From Armatimonadota bacterium (GTDB taxonomy: Bacteria; Armatimonadota; UBA10988; DTZQ01), in assembly GCA_012961305.1 (NCBI GenBank), contig DTZQ01000166.1:1-5414 (forward strand): a DNA stretch of 5,414 nucleotides. The letters run 5' to 3'. Positions 1 through 5,394 of the stretch are shown here, piece after piece. Position numbers and translations under genes: made by a program. A model generated the notes under the pieces. That model did no database searches. It saw nothing but the letters and a program-made list of their open reading frames with translations, and was not told where the DNA came from. Within the stretch, counting starts at the first letter, position 1. Each line of letters begins with the position of its first letter.

Positions 1-34
1 ACAAAAATAAAGCCCTGGTGTGAACCAGGACTTT
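1..34 (-). terminator. Intrinsic terminator of the tRNA-Arg gene
   Basis: Read on the minus strand, an 11-bp stem (plus-strand arms 9-19 and 24-34, one G·U pair at 13/30) closes a 4-nt loop at 20-23. It is followed by A then five U residues (plus-strand 8 to 3). The stem begins in the last base of the encoded CCA, so transcription should stop directly after the mature tRNA end. This is the standard form of a Rho-independent terminator. Confidence 0.85.
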
Positions 35-110
35 GGTGTCCTCGGCAGGACTCGAACCTGCGACCTTCAGGTCCGCAACCTGACGCTCTATCCAACTGAG
101 CTACGAGGAC
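34..110 (-). tRNA. tRNA-Arg (anticodon GCG), CCA encoded
   Basis: A full cloverleaf can be folded on the minus strand. The acceptor arm pairs 104-110 with 38-44 (GTCCTCG/CGAGGAC). The D arm is GCTC/GAGC. The 5-bp anticodon stem is TCAGG/CCTGA, closing the loop TTGCGGA with anticodon GCG (plus-strand 74-76), which reads the Arg codon CGC. A 5-nt variable loop is followed by a T arm GCAGG/CCTGC with loop TTCGAGT. The discriminator is A (37) and CCA is encoded (34-36). The total is 77 nt, or 74 without CCA. The gene is transcribed away from the tad genes, has its own promoter and terminator, and shows no mismatch in any stem. Confidence 0.97.
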
Positions 111-127
111 CCTTTCACCCCTTGCCC

Positions 128-141
128 ATAGGTGCACCTAT
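128..141. repeat. 14-bp perfect palindrome at the tRNA transcription start
   Basis: ATAGGTGCACCTAT is its own reverse complement, and the bases just outside do not pair. The predicted +1 of the tRNA promoter is near 139, seven bases beyond the -10, so the palindrome would cover about -2 to +12. That is a plausible place for an operator, but no cognate regulator is recognised and chance is possible. Confidence 0.4.
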
Positions 142-145
142 ATTT

Positions 146-174
146 ATCATAGCACATTCAACCAAATTTGTCAA
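146..174 (-). promoter_or_regulatory. Sigma-70-type promoter for tRNA-Arg
   Basis: On the minus strand, a perfect -35 TTGACA (plus-strand 169-174) and a -10 TATGAT (146-151, 5 of 6 consensus) are separated by exactly 17 nt (152-168). The predicted start is near 139, about 29 nt before the mature tRNA 5' end, leaving a short leader for RNase P to remove. A strong vegetative promoter is usual for a single tRNA gene. Confidence 0.85.
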
Positions 175-336
175 GGGCAAAACCGAAAAAGCACATCCTC
201 TTCCTTATCGGGCACGGGATTTGCAGCGAGGGGAGAAGTCGTTTACTCATTGTAAGAAAATCGTTACGCCGCGAGGTTTATTTAACGGCCAGATTGTGGT
301 AAATGAAGTTGAAGGAATATTTAGGGGAGAGGAGCC

Positions 337-756
337 ATGCACAGCAACACAAGGCGTCAGCAGGGGCAGGCAGTAGTCGAAATGGCTTTGGTACTGCCTA
401 TCCTCCTGCTGCTGCTGCTGGGTGTGATTTCCTTTGGTTTGCTTTACAGTCATCAGTTGATTATTACCACGGCGGCGCGGGAGGGGGCCCGAAGGGGAGC
501 GGTAGGGGAAACGGATGAAGAAATAGCGGAGGTTATTCGCCTCCGGACGGCAACTTTAAATCAGGAGCACCTCAGTTGGGAAATCACTCCCCCGGATGAT
601 GCCCCCAATCGCGTTCCGGGAGAGAACTTAACGGTAGAGGTGTTTTATGACGATTACATTCCCATTCCCATCATTAGTTGGTTCGCTAATCCCAAGAGAC
701 TGTATGCCAAGGCGGTGATGAAAATTGAGGTGTATCCCAGTGTCTTTGCGGAGTGA
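337..756 (+). CDS. tadE: TadE-like pseudopilin of the Tad/Flp pilus (first copy)
   Basis: This 139-aa protein is a TadE-family minor pilin-like component of the Tad (tight adherence) pilus, expected in the cell envelope. Residues 1-10 form a short basic leader ending in Gly10. Then comes QAVVE, with Glu15 at +5 of the predicted cut, the G|X4-E site used by type IV prepilin peptidases of the TadV/CpaA kind. A hydrophobic helix spans about 13-35 and includes a Leu run encoded partly by five CTG repeats (406-420). The outer part contains the family-typical AAREGAR block (about 47-53) and a WEITPPDD block. The start is the ATG at 337, preceded by a purine-rich ribosome site AGGGGAGAGGAG (323-334). 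No convincing promoter was found in 181-322. The stop lies 17 nt before the tadG-like start, which suggests an operon. The family call is firm; the exact role in this organism is inferred. Confidence 0.88.
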   Translation: MHSNTRRQQGQAVVEMALVLPILLLLLLGVISFGLLYSHQLIITTAAREGARRGAVGETDEEIAEVIRLRTATLNQEHLSWEITPPDDAPNRVPGENLTVEVFYDDYIPIPIISWFANPKRLYAKAVMKIEVYPSVFAE

Positions 757-760
757 AAAA

Positions 761-767
761 AGAGGAG
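761..767 (+). promoter_or_regulatory. Ribosome binding site fixing the tadG-like start at 774
   Basis: AGAGGAG lies 6 nt before the ATG at 774. An in-frame GTG at 753, overlapping the stop of the upstream gene, would add seven residues (MKKEEPP) and place this site inside the coding sequence. The ATG is therefore preferred. Confidence 0.75.
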
Positions 768-773
768 CCTCCC

Positions 774-2135
774 ATGAACGCTAAATTTGGCCGACGCTAC
801 GCTCACCCTAAGGGCCAGACGATTATTATCGTCGTGCTGTCCCTGGTTATTATTATGGTCATCGCCGGCATGGTGATAGACCTGGGCATGATGCACCGGG
901 AGAAGGCACAGATGCAAGCGGCAGCCGATGCGGCGGCCTTGGCGGGAGCGGAGTACATGCCCGATGGGGTCGCAGGACGGGAGGCGGCTTTAGACATCTT
1001 AAGCGATAACGGCTACGTCGAAGGAGAAAATGGCGTAATCTCCATCGAAACCATTCCCAATCCCGATGGTCATCACCCCCAGCGATTCCAAGTCATCATC
1101 CGTAAACGGATGCCCCACCGCTTCGCGGCTATCTTTGGCTTTACCAAGAGCATCCTCCCCGTGGATGCTATGGCCACCTTTACCGCCAGTGGCATCTTGG
1201 ACATTTACGGTGATGGCCAGCCGGGTATAGGGGGAATCCAGAACTTGTCCCTGTTCGGACCTTTTGCCCGCTATTCCTACGGGGACCCTTACTCCACCAA
1301 ATATTTGGACAATGGAGCCCCCAATCCCCTCTACCGCCCAGAGGGTTACAACTTTACTATTTATGTGGCCCCCAACTACCTGGAGCAACATGGAAATCTA
1401 CTCCAAGTGGACCTTTTCGACCCAGAGACCTGGAACATCGGCAACAAATGGAACGCCGGTCCCAACGCCATTGACGAAATCCGTAGAGCACCGGGAGGAG
1501 AACATCCCCAACCGGAGAACATCTACACTACTACCCAGTTTACCCTGTACGCCCCTGACGGGACGCAAATTGCCCAGGCCGTGTACGGCCCCGATGATGA
1601 CCCCACAGAAACCGATTTGAAATGGGTGACCCCGGAAGGGTTCACGGTGGACGTAAATACCTTTGGCCCTGGCAACTATCGCCTCAATGTGAAGTCCATT
1701 GACGGGTCCAGCGAAAATGGTTTTGACCTACGGGCCGGGCCGCCTCTGGGGGAAGGGGAAGAGTTCGAGTTCGTGGATGAGGTGCTCATCACCGCAGCGG
1801 GAACCTTGCCCATTAACTTCAACCTGACTGGCACGGTGAACATCACCTTGGGCTTCCTCCCTACCCAAGCGGCCGGAGGCAAAGTGTTCATCACCAAGTT
1901 CGACACCGACGTGGGGGCCAAAGAAATCGTCTACTACGACGAGTTGGGCAACGAATGGCCCGGTGAGTTGGCTGGCAACGGCTACTTTAAGGTGGACGCC
2001 TTCGAACTGCCGGAGGACTATCCGGGCAGTATCCTCTACGCCCGCTATCGGGCTGGATGCCAGGACACTTCGGTGTGGGAAATGCGCTATGAAGCCACCA
2101 AAACGGGACCGGGGGAGTTGCTGTTAATTGATTAA
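774..2135 (+). CDS. tadG: TadG-like pilus assembly protein with a beta-rich C-terminal region
   Basis: This 453-aa protein has a Tad-type N-terminus (TadE/G-like). A short basic tail precedes a membrane helix at about 16-38, then a helix rich in Ala and charged residues (REKAQMQAAADAAALAGAEY, about 42-61). That pattern is the hallmark of TadG and related proteins. The helix begins after Gly14 like the pseudopilins, but residue +5 is Ile, not Glu, so peptidase processing is not expected. From about 140 onward the protein is rich in Gly, Pro, Asp and aromatics and reads as beta-sandwich material. Residues about 298-322 (GPGNYRLNVKSIDGSS, then NGFDLRAGPP) recall the end of PPC-type (pre-peptidase C-terminal) domains. 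No von Willebrand A metal site was seen. There is a single Cys at 429. It sits between two tadE-like genes, 17 and 21 nt away, so it is probably co-translated with them. Likely role: membrane-anchored surface part of the Tad apparatus, possibly adhesive (inference). Confidence 0.8.
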   Translation: MNAKFGRRYAHPKGQTIIIVVLSLVIIMVIAGMVIDLGMMHREKAQMQAAADAAALAGAEYMPDGVAGREAALDILSDNGYVEGENGVISIETIPNPDGHHPQRFQVIIRKRMPHRFAAIFGFTKSILPVDAMATFTASGILDIYGDGQPGIGGIQNLSLFGPFARYSYGDPYSTKYLDNGAPNPLYRPEGYNFTIYVAPNYLEQHGNLLQVDLFDPETWNIGNKWNAGPNAIDEIRRAPGGEHPQPENIYTTTQFTLYAPDGTQIAQAVYGPDDDPTETDLKWVTPEGFTVDVNTFGPGNYRLNVKSIDGSSENGFDLRAGPPLGEGEEFEFVDEVLITAAGTLPINFNLTGTVNITLGFLPTQAAGGKVFITKFDTDVGAKEIVYYDELGNEWPGELAGNGYFKVDAFELPEDYPGSILYARYRAGCQDTSVWEMRYEATKTGPGELLLID

Positions 2136-2156
2136 ACAGAGAGGAAGGGGCAAACG

Positions 2157-2576
2157 ATGAGGCAAGGTCGCAACCGGGGACAGGCAGTGGTGGAACTGGC
2201 GATTGTTGTACCCCTAATTCTGCTCCTGCTGCTGGGCATTGTGGCTTTCGGGCGGGTGCTGAGCCACTCGATTCTCGTTACCAATGCTGCCCGGGAGGGA
2301 GCGAGGCACGGAGCCCTGGGACAGCCGGATGAGCAGATTGTTGAAGCCATCAAAAGGGAAACCACCTCCTTGGACCAGAGCCAGTTGTGGTGGAAAATCA
2401 CCCCCCCAGATGACCATCCCGACCGAGTGCAGGGCCAGAAAATCAAAGTGGAGGTCTGGTACAACGACCGCCTGCCCGTTCCCCTGCTTAACATCCTCCT
2501 CAGTCCCCGTACCCTGTACGGCAGGGCAATCATGGTCATTCAAAAGCCGACCGAACAGGAGACGGGCGGGGGATAG
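2157..2576 (+). CDS. tadE: TadE-like pseudopilin of the Tad/Flp pilus (second copy)
   Basis: This 139-aa protein is a paralogue of the pseudopilin encoded upstream of tadG, with the same length. By eye, about half the residues are identical over some 124 ungapped positions, including GQAVVE, the Leu run, AAREGAR, ITPPDD and the final LY.(R/K)A motif. The basic leader ends at Gly8 and Glu13 is at +5, so a prepilin-type cut is expected. A hydrophobic helix spans about 11-32. The ATG at 2157 is preceded by GAGGAAGGGG (2141-2150) with 6-nt spacing. In the Tad systems of Proteobacteria two small pseudopilins, TadE and TadF, work together. This copy may fill the TadF role, but its sequence resembles the first copy closely, so it is called TadE-like. 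The C-terminus (TEQETGGG) is hydrophilic and differs from the first copy. Confidence 0.86.
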   Translation: MRQGRNRGQAVVELAIVVPLILLLLLGIVAFGRVLSHSILVTNAAREGARHGALGQPDEQIVEAIKRETTSLDQSQLWWKITPPDDHPDRVQGQKIKVEVWYNDRLPVPLLNILLSPRTLYGRAIMVIQKPTEQETGGG

Positions 2577-2581
2577 TCGGA

Positions 2582-2609
2582 GGCGTGAGGCGTGAGGTGT
2601 AATGCGTGA
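2582..2609 (+). repeat. Four degenerate tandem heptads (consensus KGCGTGA)
   Basis: Four abutting 7-mers follow the second tadE-like gene: GGCGTGA twice, then GGTGTAA and TGCGTGA. A dyad GATGC-CA-GCATC (2608-2619) follows at once, with a further GCATC at 2622. Related heptads occur near the right end of the window in inverted orientation. The tract lies in the 122-nt gap before cpaB and is not followed by a T run, so it is not an intrinsic terminator. Confidence 0.7.
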
Positions 2610-2681
2610 TGCCAGCATCGAGCATCCACCACCCAGTATCGCAGTGGCAGAGCGGTGGCATCCGTTCGGTTACGCTTGCTT

Positions 2682-2690
2682 AGGGGTGAG
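2682..2690 (+). promoter_or_regulatory. Ribosome binding site of the cpaB-like gene
   Basis: AGGGGTGAG is close to the AGGAGGTGA consensus and ends 8 nt before the ATG at 2699. A TTG directly before that ATG (2696) is in frame and would add one residue; the ATG is preferred as the usual start codon. Confidence 0.65.
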
Positions 2691-2698
2691 AAAAGTTG

Positions 2699-3469
2699 AT
2701 GTGGCGACGCAGTCCGTGGTTGGTTATCGGTGTTATTGGCTTGCTAATCGCAGCCCTGGCCTGGTACTTCCTCCGTCCCCGTCCGACCCTTCCTCAACCC
2801 CGGCGTGTGGTCGCAGAGGCAACAGTAGTTGTGGCCCGAATTGACCTCCCCACGAGCACAGTTTTGCGGGAGGAACATCTAACCTACGCCACCGTAACTG
2901 AGTTCATCCCGGATGGAGCGGCTCGTATTTCGGAAGTCGTGGGAAAAGTGACCATGCGGTCCTTCTCGGCCGGTGAACCTATTCGCCAAGGGGCCTTGAG
3001 CCTCACCCGTATTGCTCTGGCTGCGGCTGCTCTACCTCCTCGTTATCAGGCCATCGTGCTGCCCCTGGGTGAGGAACCCACCCTGTTTGACTTCATCAAC
3101 CCCGGCGACCGAGTGGACGTACTGGCGACCTTCGACTCCCGCTACACCGTCACTTTGGCCCGGGGGGTGGTAGTTTTGGCCCTGGGCCTAACTCGTGGCG
3201 TCGAACTGGTCCGACGCCGGATGGAACTTTCTCCTGAGGCCCAAGCAGCCGCCGCCTATGCCCGCAAACGGCGGGAGGAACGGCTGAAGAAAGAGGGAGC
3301 AGCGCCGGAAGAGGCGGCCGAGGAGAAACCCGCGGGCCCTCCAAAACCCGAACGCCGCCCTTCTCTGGCCAACGTCACCCTGGCCGTAACCCCGGAACAG
3401 GCCGAAATCTTGGCCTTGGCCAGCCACACCGCCACCCTCCGCATCGTCCTCTGTTCCCGCTGGCAATAA
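2699..3469 (+). CDS. cpaB: CpaB/RcpC-like Flp pilus assembly protein, C-terminus possibly truncated
   Basis: This 256-aa protein belongs to the CpaB/RcpC family, periplasmic or exported Tad-pilus proteins that in Gram-negative bacteria work with the secretin. One membrane anchor (about 7-25) is followed by an SAF-type domain (about 41-101, with VVVARIDLPTSTVLREEHL and SAGEPI). The CpaB domain shows LPPRYQAIVLPL (112-123) and the diagnostic PGDRVDVLA (135-143). A charged linker, about 171-223 and rich in Arg, Glu, Lys, Ala and Pro, then interrupts the domain before the conserved strand-helix VTLAVTPEQAEILAL (226-240). The last residues, LRIVLCSRWQ, stop where family members usually continue past an LRLALRSP-type strand. 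The reading frame after the stop still reads RHEATVSLTDSPLP before the next stop, so truncation by a nonsense change is possible. The gene lies 122 nt after the second tadE-like gene and may be in the same operon or have its own promoter; none was recognised. Confidence 0.85.
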   Translation: MWRRSPWLVIGVIGLLIAALAWYFLRPRPTLPQPRRVVAEATVVVARIDLPTSTVLREEHLTYATVTEFIPDGAARISEVVGKVTMRSFSAGEPIRQGALSLTRIALAAAALPPRYQAIVLPLGEEPTLFDFINPGDRVDVLATFDSRYTVTLARGVVVLALGLTRGVELVRRRMELSPEAQAAAAYARKRREERLKKEGAAPEEAAEEKPAGPPKPERRPSLANVTLAVTPEQAEILALASHTATLRIVLCSRWQ

Positions 3470-3640
3470 CGCCATGAGGCCACCGTCTCGCTGACAGACA
3501 GCCCACTCCCCTGACCACCACCGATAGCAGATGGCCTATGGCTTATTAAAACGCACCGGCGAGGCGGTAATGGTGGATGACGAACGGGAGGAAGTGCGCA
3601 CTGTCCAAGTCCTACCTCCCCGTAGCAAGCAGGGAGGGCA
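3470..3640 (+). pseudogene. Possible decayed 3' end of cpaB or a remnant small gene
   Basis: The convergent gap between the cpaB-like stop and the lpxC-like stop contains coding-like pieces in three frames. In the cpaB frame there are 14 residues after the TAA (RHEATVSLTDSPLP). In a second frame the segment PLTTTDSRWPMAY ends at 3546. In a third frame, from 3531, MAYGLLKRTGEAV runs into EREEVRTVQVLPPR. None has a ribosome site. Together they could be a CpaB tail broken by one stop and two frame changes, or chance reading in GC-rich DNA. A hairpin with arms CCTCCC (3615-3620) and GGGAGG (3632-3637) has no T run on either side and is not a convincing terminator. Confidence 0.3.
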
Positions 3641-3652
3641 GAGAGTTGACCT

Positions 3653-4471
3653 TCACCCGTCTCCCTGTTCTGCCAGGCGGCGGATGAGGGCGCGGTTTTC
3701 AGCGTGGCCCGTGCGGTAGGCCAAGAAATGACCCCGCACCGGGCGGCCCAAAAGGTAAAGGTCGCCCAGAAGGTCTAATATCTTGTGCTTGGGGAACTCG
3801 TGGGGCAGGCGTAAAGGGGCCGAGTAGCGGTCGGCGAAAATTACTAAGGCATATTCCACCGATTGGGTCTTCAGCCGTCCGCTCTCCAACAGGGGACGCA
3901 CTTCTTCTTCGGTGATGAAGGTCCGTGCGGGGGCGAAGTCGGCGACGAAGTCGTGCTCACCAGCGCAGTATTCGGCAAAATCCGTCCCAATGAGTGGGTG
4001 GGAGTGCTCCAAACAGTAACTAACCCGTAGGCCGTCATAGGGCAGAACGCCCAGGACCTTCCCCTCTTTCGCTATCCAGCAGGGTTGAGTGACGGTCAAG
4101 GGTTCCACCGGGGCCTCCAAAGGTTGAAGGTCAGCCCGCAGGAGCAGTTCCACCCAGGGGGCTACGCTGCCGTCAAAGCAGGGGAGTTCCTCGCCCTCGA
4201 CCTGAACCTGTAAGTCGGTCACTCCCAGGCCGTGACAGGCGCAAAGGAGGTGTTCCGTCAGCAGGAGGGAGTGTTGGCCATCGCTCAGAGCAGTGCAGTT
4301 GGGGGCGTCGGCTAAGTGGGCCACATCCGCCGGCAGTTCCACCCCCACGTCCGAGCGTAGGAAGCGGATGCCTCCTCCCCCCGCCGGCCGGAGCGTCAGG
4401 GTGATGTCACGCCCGGTAAACACCCCGAAGCCCGTGGCCGTGACTGGTTGCCGAATGGTCTGACGGTGCAT
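3653..4471 (-). CDS. lpxC: LpxC-like UDP-3-O-acyl-N-acetylglucosamine deacetylase
   Basis: This 272-aa protein matches LpxC, the zinc deacetylase that commits UDP-3-O-acyl-GlcNAc to lipid A synthesis in the cytoplasm. Catalytic features are intact by family knowledge: TEHLL with base Glu73 and zinc ligand His74; DGS at 100-102; ARTF with Thr184; HKILDLLGD with zinc ligands His229 and Asp233 plus Lys230 and Asp237; and GHAEN with His256. The family's usual (L/I)HTG near the N-terminus is VFTG here, so that His is Phe18. The length is close to Aquifex LpxC and shorter than the E. coli enzyme. The start is the ATG at 4471, because MHRQTIRQPVTATGFGVFTG lines up with the usual LpxC N-terminus and GGAAAA precedes it. 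Alternatives are ATG 4483 and GTG 4501. It lies 33 nt after the hydrolase gene, probably in one transcript. No other lpx gene is in the window, so a role in lipid A is not proven. Confidence 0.88.
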   Translation of the reverse strand: MHRQTIRQPVTATGFGVFTGRDITLTLRPAGGGGIRFLRSDVGVELPADVAHLADAPNCTALSDGQHSLLLTEHLLCACHGLGVTDLQVQVEGEELPCFDGSVAPWVELLLRADLQPLEAPVEPLTVTQPCWIAKEGKVLGVLPYDGLRVSYCLEHSHPLIGTDFAEYCAGEHDFVADFAPARTFITEEEVRPLLESGRLKTQSVEYALVIFADRYSAPLRLPHEFPKHKILDLLGDLYLLGRPVRGHFLAYRTGHAENRALIRRLAEQGDG

Positions 4472-4504
4472 TGGCTTTTCCATTCCGATACGGGAGACCA
4501 CCGC

Positions 4505-5128
4505 CTAAGGGCAAAGGTAAGGGTTAAACTGTCTCTCCCGGCCGATGGTAGAAGTGGGGCCGTGGCCGGGGTAGAGGACGGTGTCGTCGGGCAGCGGCAG
4601 GAGCACGCGGCGAATGGAGTCCAACAGGGTGGTGTAGTTCCCGCCGGGCAGGTCGGTGCGGCCAATACTGCCCGCAAAGAGGGTGTCGCCCACGAAGGCC
4701 AGACCCTCGGCCAGCAGACACACCCCGCCGGGGCTGTGGCCGGGGGTGTGACGGACGATTAAGGTCATGGTTCCCAGCGAGAACTGGTCGCCGTCCTGCC
4801 AGTAGTGGTCAGGGGGCGGGCTGTCGCTCACCCGCAGGCCGAACCACCGGGCGGCGGAAGCGGCCTGGACGGCCAGGGGTTCGTCCTCTGCGTGCAGGTA
4901 CAGCGGGGCTCCGCTCACCCGCTTGAAGAAGGCGTTTTCCGCCACGTGGTCGAAGTGGCCGTGGGTGTTCAGAATCGCGGTCAGAGTCAGCCCCTCCCGC
5001 TGCACATAGTCCCATACTACCCGACTGCCCAGGCCGGGGTCCACAATGGCCGCCTGCTGCGCCTCCCAGTCCACCAGCAGGTACACGTTGTTGGCCAGCG
5101 GCCCAGCGACGAAAGTTTCGATGTGCAT
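4505..5128 (-). CDS. Metallo-beta-lactamase-fold hydrolase, glyoxalase II-like (YcbL/GloB2 type)
   Basis: This 207-aa cytoplasmic metallohydrolase has every metal-binding motif of the fold: THGHFDH (His56, His58, Asp60, His61), TPGHSPG (His131), GDTLF (Asp148) and PGHGP (His189). GRTDLPGGN (156-164) and the end TIGRERQFNPYL are typical of the short glyoxalase II-like group (YcbL type), which lacks the C-terminal helical glutathione-binding domain of classical GloB. Known members hydrolyse thioesters such as S-lactoylglutathione, but the substrate here cannot be read from sequence and may not be glutathione-based. The start is the ATG at 5128, since MHIETFVAGPLANNVYLL matches the family N-terminus. 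A GTG at 5188 would add 20 unconserved residues that read through an intergenic repeat. Only a weak GGGG ribosome site precedes 5128. It is the first gene of a probable operon with the lpxC-like gene. Confidence 0.88.
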   Translation of the reverse strand: MHIETFVAGPLANNVYLLVDWEAQQAAIVDPGLGSRVVWDYVQREGLTLTAILNTHGHFDHVAENAFFKRVSGAPLYLHAEDEPLAVQAASAARWFGLRVSDSPPPDHYWQDGDQFSLGTMTLIVRHTPGHSPGGVCLLAEGLAFVGDTLFAGSIGRTDLPGGNYTTLLDSIRRVLLPLPDDTVLYPGHGPTSTIGRERQFNPYLCP

Positions 5129-5164
5129 AGCAGCCCCAATGGTAGCCGTCAGCCCAGTCCGGAA

Positions 5165-5248
5165 TGCAGGATGCCACCACCCTACCACCCCGATAAAGGC
5201 GTCAACGGGTCAGTAGGTCAGTCCATTGACCCCATTCTGCATCCTGCA
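5165..5248. repeat. Intergenic inverted and direct short repeats
   Basis: TGCAGGATGC (5165-5174) is perfectly complementary to GCATCCTGCA (5239-5248), a 10-bp inverted repeat with a 64-nt loop. The right arm also contains a heptad pair, TTCTGCA then TCCTGCA. Between the arms GGTCAGT occurs twice at 8-nt spacing (5208-5214, 5216-5222), flanked by GTCAA (5201-5205) and TTGAC (5226-5230). No gene was found in 5129-5365. The tract lies in the expected leader of the minus-strand hydrolase operon. Confidence 0.6.
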
Positions 5249-5271
5249 CTGGTATGGAAGCGCGGTGGCTG

Positions 5272-5292
5272 TTCACGTATCACGCATCGCGA
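5272..5292 (-). repeat. Three degenerate tandem heptads, inverted relative to the 2582 tract
   Basis: On the plus strand the units are TTCACGT, ATCACGC and ATCGCGA. On the minus strand they read TCGCGAT, GCGTGAT and ACGTGAA, sharing the GCGTGA core of the tract at 2582-2609. This suggests one heptad family scattered between genes. Confidence 0.5.
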
Positions 5293-5351
5293 ATTTTCTC
5301 CGTGCCTTCCGGGCAGGGCCCGAACAGTTATCCCATATTGTAACTACTCAG

Positions 5352-5373
5352 CCGGTTCAACATGATTGACCGG
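5352..5373. promoter_or_regulatory. Imperfect dyad overlapping the right-edge -35 element
   Basis: CCGGTTCAA (5352-5360) and TTGACCGG (5366-5373) are inverted copies, 8 bp with one bulged T (5356), around the 5-nt centre CATGA. The right arm contains the -35 TTGACC of the plus-strand promoter. The left arm read on the minus strand gives TTGAAC, a candidate -35 for the hydrolase operon with the poor -10 TATGGG 17 nt on (5332-5337). It could be an operator for divergent control. Confidence 0.4.
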
Positions 5374-5394
5374 AATGAAAATACCGGTTAAAAT
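5366..5394 (+). promoter_or_regulatory. Strong sigma-70-type promoter reading out of the window
   Basis: TTGACC (5366-5371, 5 of 6 consensus) and TAAAAT (5389-5394, 5 of 6) are separated by exactly 17 nt. The predicted start is near 5401, and no start codon with a ribosome site follows before the window ends. It therefore most likely serves a gene or RNA beyond the right edge. The spacer contains the palindrome ACCGGT (5383-5388). Confidence 0.7.

Noticed and set aside
34..110. tRNA gene as attachment site for a tad island
   Set aside because: The 3' end faces left, away from the tad genes. No direct repeat of the tRNA end and no integrase was seen in the window.
221..249. TTGCAG, 17 nt, TACTCA as a promoter for the tad operon
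   Set aside because: Both hexamers match consensus poorly, and several equally weak pairs exist in the same gap.
20..376. A 118-aa plus-strand reading frame starting MNQDFGVLGRTRTCDLQV
   Set aside because: Its first part is the antisense reading of the tRNA-Arg gene, a well-known source of false proteins; the rest crosses noncoding DNA and the tadE-like gene in another frame.
753..773. GTG start at 753 for the tadG-like protein, overlapping the tadE stop
   Set aside because: The ATG at 774 has an ideal AGAGGAG ribosome site 6 nt upstream, and the extra residues (MKKEEPP) are just the translated ribosome site.
2602..2844. 80-aa plus-strand reading frame across the tadE-cpaB gap
   Set aside because: It begins inside the heptad tract, lacks a ribosome site and overlaps the membrane anchor of the cpaB-like gene in another frame.
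3615..3637. CCTCCC/GGGAGG hairpin as a shared terminator between the convergent operons
   Set aside because: Only 6 bp with an 11-nt loop, and no T run follows on either strand.
5129..5188. GTG start at 5188 for the hydrolase
   Set aside because: The extra 20 residues read through an intergenic repeat and have no family similarity; the ATG at 5128 matches the usual N-terminus.
4805..5365. 186-aa plus-strand reading frame opposite the hydrolase
   Set aside because: It is antisense to a well-supported enzyme gene in GC-rich DNA, has no ribosome site and shows no recognisable domain.
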